From an uncultured Eubacteriales bacterium (lineage in GTDB: Bacteria > Bacillota > Clostridia > Oscillospirales > Acutalibacteraceae), in the NCBI GenBank assembly GCA_900321905.1, contig ONXZ01000052.1:6968-14780 (forward strand): a DNA stretch of 7,813 bases, read 5' to 3'. The notes beneath the pieces are model-generated. The model saw nothing but the letters and a program-made list of their open reading frames with translations. It made no database searches and was not told the DNA's origin. The first letter of the stretch is position 1. The number at the start of each line of letters is the position of its first letter. The position numbers were made by a program, and so were the translations under genes. Of this stretch, positions 1 to 5,925 are shown piece after piece.

Positions 1-575
1 GTAATGCTGATTGTGCCGTCCTTGTTGTCAACAACATTGCAAGCAAGGATATCGTCAGCGGTGAGATGAGATTCCTTCTGGTCAAGTTTTGAGCCGTTAG
101 GACCGTCGTCACGTATATCGTAAACCGGGTCGCGGTTTGCTGCAGGAGGAAGTCCCTTTGGTGCGCCCTTGAACAGACCGCCGAGTACGCTCGGTACAAG
201 TTTGTCGATAGTAGCGTTTGCCTGACCCTCAACAAGAAGGTTCTGAACTTCGAGTGTTTCATCACCAAGGAGTTTATAATACTTCTTAGCCTCACCGTTT
301 TCTGTGTAATCAGCGGTGAGAGTTTTGTTGTAGTTGAACACCTCGACATAGTACTTAACTACATCTTCTGTCGTTTTGAATTCAATTCCGCCGTATGTAC
401 CTGCTTTGAATTCGTCAATTTTAACTTCGTCAACAAATTCCTTTTCCTCGGTAGGCGGCATTTTAGGTGATGAAATTGATACGTAAACTACTGTTCCGAT
501 AAGAAGCACAATAAAGATGATAAACAAGATTTTATTTATCGTAGAAAGTGCTGATTTTTGTTTTACCTTTGCCAT
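1..575 (-). CDS. Membrane-anchored protein of unknown function, N-terminal 191 residues (C-terminus off window)
   Basis: Reading leftward from an ATG at 575-573, the frame stays open to the window edge (191 codons), so the C-terminus is missing. The start is supported by TAAGGAGA about 6-8 nt upstream and a good promoter further up. The protein begins MAKVKQKSALSTINK, a basic cytoplasmic tail, followed by one hydrophobic segment at about residues 16-34 (ILFIIFIVLLIGTVVYVSI). The rest is soluble and acidic and presumably lies outside the membrane. There is no lipobox cysteine, so this looks like an uncleaved signal anchor rather than a lipoprotein. The segment around residues 60-115 (GGIEFKTTEDVVKYYVEVFN onward) has the look of a small alpha/beta domain, and the last visible residues include DNKDGTISIT. 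I do not recognise the family. It is transcribed divergently from trmO and shares only the intergenic promoter region with it. Confidence 0.8.
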   Translation of the reverse strand, partial: MAKVKQKSALSTINKILFIIFIVLLIGTVVYVSISSPKMPPTEEKEFVDEVKIDEFKAGTYGGIEFKTTEDVVKYYVEVFNYNKTLTADYTENGEAKKYYKLLGDETLEVQNLLVEGQANATIDKLVPSVLGGLFKGAPKGLPPAANRDPVYDIRDDGPNGSKLDQKESHLTADDILACNVVDNKDGTISI

Positions 576-619
576 AAGTATATCTCCTTACAAAGTTTTC
601 TACAAAATATTACCTCTAT

Positions 620-648
620 ATAATACATTAAAATAAAAGCAATTTCAA
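620..648 (-). promoter_or_regulatory. Sigma-A-type promoter for the leftward membrane protein gene
   Basis: On the minus strand a -35 box TTGAAA (648-643) is separated by 17 bp from a -10 box TATTAT (625-620). Transcription would start near 613, giving a leader of about 38 nt before the ATG at 575. Spacing and both hexamers fit the housekeeping sigma factor consensus well. Confidence 0.6.
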
Positions 649-656
649 TATTTTTT

Positions 657-685
657 TTAAAATTTCACAAAATATATGCTATAAT
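657..685 (+). promoter_or_regulatory. Extended -10 promoter for the trmO-ylmH operon
   Basis: A perfect -10 box TATAAT (680-685) is preceded by TG at 677-678, giving the extended -10 motif TGCTATAAT. A weak -35 match TTAAAA (657-662) lies 17 bp upstream. Transcription would start near 692, leaving a leader of roughly 29 nt. It is back to back with the leftward promoter; the two -35 boxes are separated by only 8 bp (649-656). Confidence 0.6.
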
Positions 686-720
686 GTATATAAATTCATA
701 CAAAAAGGACAAAAAAAGTA

Positions 721-1380
721 ATGGAAATAAAGCCAATTGCTACAATCAAAAATGACTTTACGGGCAAGTTCGGTATACCCCGCCAAAGCGGAATTGCAGA
801 TATTCTGAGCGAGATTATATTTGAAAACGAGTTCAAAGACGAAAATGCAATCAGAGGAATTGAGGACTTCAGTCACCTGTGGCTTATATGGGGTTTCAGC
901 GAAAATATGCGCGACAAGCAGTCGCTCACAGTCCGTCCGCCAAGGCTCGGCGGCAATGTCAGAATGGGCGTTTTTGCAACTCGCTCCCCTTTCAGACCAA
1001 ACAATCTCGGTTTGTCATGCGTAAAAATTGAGAAGGTCGAAAACGGTGTTATTACTGTCAGCGGCGCCGATTTGATGAACGGCACGCCGATTTATGACAT
1101 AAAACCGTATATACCGTACAGTGACGCTCACCCTGATGCAAGCGGCGGATTCACCGACAAAACGGAATTCCGCAAACTGAATGTACACGCTGATGATGAA
1201 GTAAAAAAATCAATAGGCAGCAAGTGGAACGTGCTGAAAACCGTGCTTGAAAACGACCCACGCCCTGCGTATCAGGAAGATAACGGGCGTATTTACGGCT
1301 TTAGTTTTGCTCACAAAGAGGTAAAATTCAGCGTTTGCGGCGATGATTTAACGGTTTTGGAGATTGATGATGAACAATGA
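721..1380 (+). CDS. trmO: tRNA (N6-threonylcarbamoyladenosine(37)-N6)-methyltransferase TrmO (TsaA/YaeB family)
   Basis: TrmO uses S-adenosylmethionine to methylate the N6 of t6A at position 37 of certain tRNAs, giving m6t6A next to the anticodon; it acts in the cytoplasm. The 219-residue product has the family's SAM-binding beta-barrel signatures: RGIEDFSHLWLIW at residues 45-57, VRPPRLGG at 71-78, the strongly conserved VFATRSPFRPNNLGLS at 84-99, and DLMNGTPIYDIKPYIPYSD at 117-135. The length is close to the E. coli protein (about 235), and the C-terminal part (about 150-219) is the more variable dimer/tRNA-binding region. The ATG at 721 is preceded by AAAGGA at 704-709, 11 nt away, which is acceptable though a little long. 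The last codons overlap the start of ylmH, so the two are likely translated in a coupled way. Family assignment is secure; tRNA specificity is taken from the family. Confidence 0.95.
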   Translation: MEIKPIATIKNDFTGKFGIPRQSGIADILSEIIFENEFKDENAIRGIEDFSHLWLIWGFSENMRDKQSLTVRPPRLGGNVRMGVFATRSPFRPNNLGLSCVKIEKVENGVITVSGADLMNGTPIYDIKPYIPYSDAHPDASGGFTDKTEFRKLNVHADDEVKKSIGSKWNVLKTVLENDPRPAYQEDNGRIYGFSFAHKEVKFSVCGDDLTVLEIDDEQ

Positions 1381-2107
1381 CGAATTACTCAAAAGCAGGC
1401 TTGACGACCTTGCAAACAGGGCGTACGAGCGAAATTATAACACTTTTTCAGACTTCTTAAACCTTGAAGAAGCAAGCGTACTGCAAGGTATGAGGTTACC
1501 GCTGCCGTACAGACTTTTTGGCGGATACGACAGCGCGGAGAGATGTGTTGCGGGGTTTGGCGATGAAATTGCAGATGGCGAGTTCCCGATTGTGTGTATC
1601 GAGATTGCGCCGCTGCAACAGAAGTTTGCAGACAAACTCACGCATCGGGATTTCCTCGGGTCGCTAATGAACCTGGGAATCAGCCGCAGCACCCTCGGCG
1701 ACATAGTTGTTGCAGACAACACAGGCTATCTGTTTTGCCTTGAGACGATTAGCGAGTATATAACAGAAAACCTGACAAGGGTTAAGCACACGACCGTAAA
1801 CAGCAAGGTTGTTGACATGTTGCCTGACTGTGTGAACAAAGAGCCGGGGAGTGCTGAAATAATTGTTCCTTCACTACGTGCAGACGCAGTTATTTGCGCG
1901 GTTTATCACCTGTCGCGAAACGCCTCAAAACTGCTGTTTGCACAGGACAAGGTGTTTGCAAATCACCGTCTTGTTGCAAGCGGCTCGCACTTTTTAAAAG
2001 ATGGCGACACGGTGTCAGTCAGAGGTTACGGCAAATTCAACGTTCGCGAAGTTTTGCGTAGCACAAAAAAAGAACGGCTTGTCATAAAAATTGAAATATA
2101 TGTATAG
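1370..2107 (+). CDS. ylmH: YlmH-family S4-domain RNA-binding protein
   Basis: The 245-residue product matches YlmH of Firmicutes. The N-terminal part carries FLNLEEASVLQG (29-40), GGYDSAERCVAGF (51-63) and the hallmark LTHRDFLGSLMNLGI (90-104) followed by SRSTLGDIVV. An S4 RNA-binding domain fills about residues 165-230 (SLRADAVICAVYHLSRN, then GDTVSVRGYGKF). In Bacillus subtilis, YlmH has been linked to ribosome-associated quality control, binding stalled 50S-peptidyl-tRNA complexes; the same role here is inference from homology. In many Firmicutes the gene lies near division genes, but here it follows trmO. Three in-frame starts exist (TTG 1364, ATG 1367, ATG 1370). I chose 1370 because GGAG at 1359-1362 lies 7 nt before it, against only 4 nt for 1367. 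The start overlaps the end of trmO by 11 nt, and the TAG stop lies inside the terminator stem. Confidence 0.93.
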   Translation: MNNDELLKSRLDDLANRAYERNYNTFSDFLNLEEASVLQGMRLPLPYRLFGGYDSAERCVAGFGDEIADGEFPIVCIEIAPLQQKFADKLTHRDFLGSLMNLGISRSTLGDIVVADNTGYLFCLETISEYITENLTRVKHTTVNSKVVDMLPDCVNKEPGSAEIIVPSLRADAVICAVYHLSRNASKLLFAQDKVFANHRLVASGSHFLKDGDTVSVRGYGKFNVREVLRSTKKERLVIKIEIYV

Positions 2108-2146
2108 CAAAAGGAGAGCATAAATTGCTCTCCTTTTGCTATACAT
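2100..2146. terminator. Bidirectional terminator between ylmH and the fucosidase gene
   Basis: A perfect 21-bp inverted repeat (left arm 2100-2120, right arm 2126-2146) encloses a 5-nt loop TAAAT. The GC-rich core GGAGAGCA/TGCTCTCC is flanked by AAAA on the left and TTTT on the right, so transcripts from either side form a hairpin with a U run. The ylmH stop codon (2105-2107) lies in the left arm, and the fucosidase stop codon (2148-2146) overlaps the outer end of the right arm. Confidence 0.85.
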
Positions 2147-3519
2147 TATCCGTAAAATGCGATTTCCTCAATATACGGTGTGCTGCGCGACTGGCGCACG
2201 ACAAGCACTGCACCTATGCAATTGGCGCCGATTTTAATAATCCTGCGCGAGCCGATAATACCGCCCTTGCAGACGCGTTTGTATTTGCCGTTTGGTTTGA
2301 TTATATAAAGGTCAAACGATTCAACCCTCTGCGAATAGGCAATATCTTCTTTGATAACGCAGTAGTTAATGCGCGTTTCGCTGCTGAATTTGTATTCAAC
2401 ATAGCCATCTTTCATCTCGCCTACGTTTTCGACACGCACGGGATTTGCGTAAATTGCGCCGATTTTTTCGCCGAGTTTTCTGAGCGTGCGAGTTTCCCTG
2501 CGGCTGATAACGCCTTTGCTTGTAGGCGGAACATTTAACAGGAAGAACGCATTTTTGCCGACTGAATTCATATACATTTCAAAAAGTTTTTTAGAACACT
2601 TAACCGTGTTTTCGTTTTCTGCCGAGGCAAACCAGCCCTTGCGGATTGACACGTCAACCTCTGCAGGATACCAAACAAGTTCGTCGTACTTTTCAAGCGT
2701 TTTGCGCGAACCTAAATCCTCGTCTGAGGACTTAATCTTTTGCAATCTTTCTGCGTCAGAGGCAGTCTGCTGAGAGTGTTTTTGCACGGTTTCCGCAACA
2801 GTGAGATAGCGTGGAACTACGCTATATTCATTCTCTCTCGCGGCGCCTGCCTCGTTGCCTACCCAGCGGATATCGGGTCCGCAAATTGCAATATTTGCGT
2901 TTGGCTGGAGCGTGCGGACAAGCCTGTAATAACGCTCCCAGTCGTATTCAAAATCCTTTGCCTGTTCACCTTTTGCACCGTCAAACCACACCTCAAATAT
3001 ATCGCCGTAAAGCGTAAGGAGTTCAGTTAACTGGCGGCAGAACACGTCGTTATATATCGCTGTGCCGTACGTCGGCTCGTGCATATCCCACGGCGACAGA
3101 TACACGCCGAAGTCAAGTCCTTCCTCGCGGCAGGCGGAAGCAACCATTGCCACAACGTCAAGACCGTATGGCGAGCGCATAACGTTAAAATCAGTCGTGC
3201 CTGTGTTCCACATACAAAAGCCGTCGTGGTGCTTGCAGGTAAAAATTATACCCGTTGCACCGGACGCTTTGATTGCCCTTGCCCACTGTGTTGTGTCAAT
3301 TTTGCTGATAGTAAAGTCATCAACAGTTTCGGCTCCGTTGCCCCACTCCCTGCCTGTTGCGGTGTTCATACCAAAGTGAACAAAGCAGTAAAACGGTCTT
3401 TTGCTGTGAGCAATCTGCGCCTGGGTGGGACGTACTGCTATATAACGCTCAACCTCGCTGTCATTAAGCGCCGCACCGCCGTTTTTTGTTAACCAGTTTT
3501 CATCAAGTTTAAGTTTCAT
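2146..3519 (-). CDS. Cytoplasmic alpha-L-fucosidase, glycoside hydrolase family 29
   Basis: GH29 enzymes remove terminal L-fucose with retention of configuration. This 457-residue protein starts its catalytic barrel with FVHFGMNT (46-53), has the fucose-binding signature KHHDGF at 96-101, and has EVWFDG at 176-181, in which D180 is the expected nucleophile. RWVGNEAG at 218-225 contains E223, a likely acid/base by comparison with the alpha-1,3/4-specific GH29-B group; that subfamily placement is my inference. Residues from about 360 form a small C-terminal beta domain ending TPYIEEIAFYG, a typical family ending. There is no signal peptide, so the enzyme should act inside the cell, on sugars brought in by the transporter encoded just upstream. 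The start ATG is preceded by AAAAGG (3533-3528) with 8 nt spacing, and this site overlaps the transporter stop codon. The gene shares a terminator with the convergent ylmH. Natural substrate is unknown. Confidence 0.93.
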   Translation of the reverse strand: MKLKLDENWLTKNGGAALNDSEVERYIAVRPTQAQIAHSKRPFYCFVHFGMNTATGREWGNGAETVDDFTISKIDTTQWARAIKASGATGIIFTCKHHDGFCMWNTGTTDFNVMRSPYGLDVVAMVASACREEGLDFGVYLSPWDMHEPTYGTAIYNDVFCRQLTELLTLYGDIFEVWFDGAKGEQAKDFEYDWERYYRLVRTLQPNANIAICGPDIRWVGNEAGAARENEYSVVPRYLTVAETVQKHSQQTASDAERLQKIKSSDEDLGSRKTLEKYDELVWYPAEVDVSIRKGWFASAENENTVKCSKKLFEMYMNSVGKNAFFLLNVPPTSKGVISRRETRTLRKLGEKIGAIYANPVRVENVGEMKDGYVEYKFSSETRINYCVIKEDIAYSQRVESFDLYIIKPNGKYKRVCKGGIIGSRRIIKIGANCIGAVLVVRQSRSTPYIEEIAFYG

Positions 3520-3531
3520 ATCTATTACCTT

Positions 3532-4998
3532 TTACAGTAGTTTTTCAAAGCCCTCTGTTGTGTATTCTTCGCCCTTGCGCTTCTTTTCGAGTTGTTTCAT
3601 AAGCGCATTAAAGCGCGTTCTCGTCATTGGGTAAATGATTACACAAACGATTGAAACAGCAAGAATTGCGGCAGGAATTATTGTTGAGATATTTTCCATG
3701 CCCTCAATAACTTCGGGGTCGGTTACCTTTGTGAACAGCGACTCATTGCCCGCAACGTCTTTTGACGAATCGTAACCGTAAGCCGAGAGCAAAAAGCCTG
3801 CCATAAGTATGCCGAAGGCTGCGCCGAACTTCTGTACAAATTGCGGAAGTGCGGTGATAGTTGACTCACGTCTTTCGCCTGTTTTGAACTCATTGAGTTC
3901 GACAAGATCGTAACCCATTGAATAAAACAGAGTCCAGAATGTGCCGAGTGCTACGCCAAGTACGGCAGGACTGACAACGCACATTATTTTGAAGTTGCCG
4001 ATTTTAGCGTCAAGACCAACGATTTTAATAAGCACTTCGAGCACAAATACTATTGTCAAAAAGTATATTGTTGCAAAGCGTCTGTCCTTTTTGTTGGCAA
4101 CTTTTTCAACAATCGGCACAGTAGCCGCCATAGATATTACGAGCGATAGGATTACAAAAACAATGCCTGTATCGTACTTCATACCGATGCAGTCGATGAC
4201 CATATAGGTGAGGTTTGACTGAATCATTGAACTCATTGCGAGGAAGAAGAAAACAAACATCAAAAACCACTTAGTTGGTTTGAGTTTAAGTATATCTGCA
4301 AATGCACCAAAGGTTGACTTTAATGTTACTTTTTCAGTAACCTCGCCATCTTTAAGTTGTTTTGGCGTGTACACACCCTCAAGCGATTTGCAGCATACAA
4401 ATCCAAGTACAACTGCCATAATGCTGATTATTGCAGCGATTACCGCATATGAATTGCTCTGATACTTTTTGCCGAGCAGTGTTGCGACTGTCGGAACAAG
4501 TGCAGGCAGAATGTTTGCAATGCCTACGCAAAACGCGTTGAGCAGCGACGACAGCGAGCGGATATCCGTGCGCTCGTCGTAGTCCTCGGTGAGTTCCGCA
4601 ACTATTGCGTAGTACGGAATTGAGTACATTGTGTAGAAAATCCATATGCACATCGAAAGCAATGTATAAAGCAAAATTTTTGCAATCTCTGCTGAAAAAC
4701 CTGCGCCGATGCTTGTCCACGCGACAACAAAAATCACGGCAAGCGGCAGAATTGACACACGCATAAATTTACGTTTATCAACGCCCGGACGGTCTGTATA
4801 ATTGCCGATAAGCGGGTCGGTAATTGCGTCCCACGCGATAGAAATGAAAATAATTATTGAACTGTACTTTGGCTGAATACCGACAATCTCGTTGAGAAAA
4901 GTCAGGTAATATGTATAAAACATATTATAAACAAGCGACTCAGTAAATATACCAAACGCATAGCCAAATTTCTTCTTTTCAGTTAAAGTCTGTTGCAT
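3532..4998 (-). CDS. GPH-family (MelB-like) sugar:cation symporter, probable fucoside importer
   Basis: The 488-residue membrane protein belongs to the glycoside-pentoside-hexuronide symporters of the major facilitator superfamily, with the expected 12 hydrophobic segments. Diagnostic motifs are WDAITDPLIGNYTDR (56-70), where D57 and D61 align with the cation-site aspartates D55 and D59 of MelB; PYYAIVAELTEDYDERT (128-144); and DLVELNEFKTGER (364-376), whose K372 lines up with the MelB lysine in the same motif. The residue just before IPYY is S126, where MelB has D124, so the cation or substrate site differs from MelB. A charged cytoplasmic loop near 203-228 separates the two halves. The ATG at 4998 has GAGGTG 5 nt upstream and a clear promoter. 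It is the first gene of an operon with the GH29 fucosidase, 12 bp downstream, which suggests import of a fucosylated sugar. Substrate and coupling ion are inferred. Confidence 0.92.
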   Translation of the reverse strand: MQQTLTEKKKFGYAFGIFTESLVYNMFYTYYLTFLNEIVGIQPKYSSIIIFISIAWDAITDPLIGNYTDRPGVDKRKFMRVSILPLAVIFVVAWTSIGAGFSAEIAKILLYTLLSMCIWIFYTMYSIPYYAIVAELTEDYDERTDIRSLSSLLNAFCVGIANILPALVPTVATLLGKKYQSNSYAVIAAIISIMAVVLGFVCCKSLEGVYTPKQLKDGEVTEKVTLKSTFGAFADILKLKPTKWFLMFVFFFLAMSSMIQSNLTYMVIDCIGMKYDTGIVFVILSLVISMAATVPIVEKVANKKDRRFATIYFLTIVFVLEVLIKIVGLDAKIGNFKIMCVVSPAVLGVALGTFWTLFYSMGYDLVELNEFKTGERRESTITALPQFVQKFGAAFGILMAGFLLSAYGYDSSKDVAGNESLFTKVTDPEVIEGMENISTIIPAAILAVSIVCVIIYPMTRTRFNALMKQLEKKRKGEEYTTEGFEKLL

Positions 4999-5015
4999 AT
5001 AATCACCTCGCTTTC

Positions 5016-5044
5016 ATTATAGAACTAATTAAATATTGTTGCAA
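5016..5044 (-). promoter_or_regulatory. Promoter of the symporter-fucosidase operon
   Basis: On the minus strand, -35 TTGCAA (5044-5039) and a consensus -10 TATAAT (5021-5016) are separated by 17 bp. Transcription would begin near 5009, only about ten bases before the start codon, so the leader is very short and the GAGGTG site (5009-5004) lies at or next to the transcript's 5' end. The -35 box sits in the centre of an imperfect palindrome that could be an operator. Confidence 0.6.
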
Positions 5045-5052
5045 CCGTATTT
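5031..5052. promoter_or_regulatory. Imperfect palindrome over the -35 box, candidate operator
   Basis: The 22-bp site reads AAATA-TT-GTTGCAAC-CG-TATTT. Nine of eleven base pairs are symmetric about its centre between 5041 and 5042. The size and symmetry suit a dimeric repressor such as a LacI- or GntR-type sugar regulator, and binding here would block the -35 box of the symporter-fucosidase operon. No regulator gene lies in the window, so the assignment rests on position and symmetry alone. Confidence 0.4.
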
Positions 5053-5078
5053 TATATATTTTCGGCACAGTGTATAAT
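5050..5078 (+). promoter_or_regulatory. Probable promoter of the Gln/Asn-rich membrane protein gene
   Basis: A consensus -10 TATAAT lies at 5073-5078; the best -35 at 17 bp (TTTTAT, 5050-5055) is poor. Transcription would begin near 5085, leaving a leader of about 80 nt before the ATG at 5165. A weak -35 suggests help from an activator or low expression. In the leader I see only a 4-bp hairpin (CCTC-AAAA-GAGG, 5130-5141) and no known riboswitch. Confidence 0.4.
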
Positions 5079-5164
5079 TATTTTTTGCTTTAATGTTTGT
5101 TTAATGATGACGGTTTATAGTGGTGACAACCTCAAAAGAGGAATAACAAACAGGAGTGATTAAC

Positions 5165-5881
5165 ATGAAACAATCTATGAAAAACCTAATTATGATAGGT
5201 ATGGCGGTTGTACTTGTCGGAACATCAACCATAACTCTCAGGTACGCGTCAGACGGTATGGGACATATGACTCAGGTTGACGGCAGACCGCAGTTTGAAC
5301 AGCGCGGCGATTTTGATAACCAAAACGGCGGCGGACTGCAAAACTTTGGCGGCGGTCAGAAAAACAACAACAGCCAAAACGAAAACCAAAACGACTCACA
5401 GCAGCAGGCTCCGCCAAACGGCAATAACCAGACACCGCCAAACAGCAGCGACAAACAGTTTGGAGGTCGTCAGACACCGAATAACGACCAGCAAAACGGT
5501 GAAAACGATAAGTCAGGAAGCGAGCAGGCACCGAGCGACAACAACAGCACAGACAGCAAAGGTGAAGGCAAGACAGACGAAAACTCTGCTAATCAGAAAA
5601 ACACTGCCTCTGACAGCAGCGAACTCTCATTTGTTAGCACCGCTGTACAGAACAATCAGTCAAGCGGCGACGAGCAAAACGCAACTGCAATGCAGGGTAT
5701 GCGCGGCAGAGGTGTTGAACTGAGAATTGCCGAAAAGGTAATTTGCTACATCTTTGCAGCAGTGCAGATTGGTATAATCGTTTTGATTCTGCTTTACCTC
5801 GCATTTTCAGAATTTAACAAACTGACCTACAAGCAGACTGCTGCTAAATTCAAAAAGAACAAAAATACAGACCCCGTATAA
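5165..5881 (+). CDS. Two-transmembrane protein with long Gln/Asn/Ser/Gly-rich linker, function unknown
   Basis: The 238-residue product has three parts. Residues 1-26 (MKQSMKNLIMIGMAVVLVG...) form a basic tail and a hydrophobic signal anchor or signal peptide. Residues about 40-180 are a low-complexity, hydrophilic, probably disordered stretch rich in Gln, Asn, Ser, Gly and Asp, with degenerate repeats QAPPN (81-85), QTPPN (89-93), RQTPN (102-106) and QAPSD (121-125). Residues 192-214 (VICYIFAAVQIGIIVLILLYLAF) form a second membrane helix, followed by a lysine-rich tail (KFKKNKN). If the first segment is not cleaved, the linker forms an external loop with both ends in the cytoplasm. The only cysteine, C194, is in the second helix. 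I chose ATG 5165 because AGGAG (5152-5156) sits 8 nt before it; the in-frame GTG at 5156 overlaps that site. It has its own promoter and terminator. I do not recognise the family; a cell-surface or envelope role is a guess. Confidence 0.85.
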   Translation: MKQSMKNLIMIGMAVVLVGTSTITLRYASDGMGHMTQVDGRPQFEQRGDFDNQNGGGLQNFGGGQKNNNSQNENQNDSQQQAPPNGNNQTPPNSSDKQFGGRQTPNNDQQNGENDKSGSEQAPSDNNSTDSKGEGKTDENSANQKNTASDSSELSFVSTAVQNNQSSGDEQNATAMQGMRGRGVELRIAEKVICYIFAAVQIGIIVLILLYLAFSEFNKLTYKQTAAKFKKNKNTDPV

Positions 5882-5884
5882 AAT

Positions 5885-5924
5885 ATAAACCACTCGGCAA
5901 CAGCAATGTTGCCAAGTGGTTTAT
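5885..5924. terminator. Bidirectional terminator between two convergent envelope-type genes
   Basis: Arms 5885-5901 and 5908-5924 form a 17-bp stem with loop AGCAAT and one internal mismatch (C5895 against A5918). In rightward transcripts this is a C-A mismatch; in leftward transcripts it becomes a G-U wobble, so the hairpin is fully paired. A-rich and T-rich outer ends give a U run in both directions. It serves the Gln/Asn-rich protein gene on the left and the membrane protein gene ending at 5926 on the right. Confidence 0.8.
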
Positions 5925-5925
5925 T

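Noticed and set aside
649..662. T-run at 651-658 as a terminator
   Set aside because: There is no GC-rich hairpin before it, and it lies between two divergent promoters.
2125..3492. Several open frames of about 95-137 codons on the plus strand opposite the fucosidase gene
   Set aside because: They lie entirely antisense to a well-supported GH29 gene, have no good ribosome binding sites, and their composition is that of reverse-frame shadows.
5130..5141. Small hairpin CCTC-AAAA-GAGG in the leader of the Gln/Asn-rich gene as a riboswitch or attenuator
   Set aside because: A 4-bp stem is expected by chance, no T run follows, and no conserved riboswitch core is visible.
5156..5164. GTG at 5156 as start of the Gln/Asn-rich protein
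   Set aside because: It overlaps the AGGAG ribosome binding site, which is ideally spaced for the ATG at 5165.
5400..5540. Repeats in the Gln/Asn-rich gene as a CRISPR-like or tandem DNA array
   Set aside because: The repeats are short, degenerate and in-frame at the protein level, with no constant spacer length.
5238..5723. Open frames in other frames of the Gln/Asn-rich gene (minus 5238-5531, plus 5277-5723)
   Set aside because: Low-complexity CAG/AAC-rich codons leave alternative frames open by chance; the proteins are repetitive Thr/Arg strings without starts supported by ribosome binding sites.
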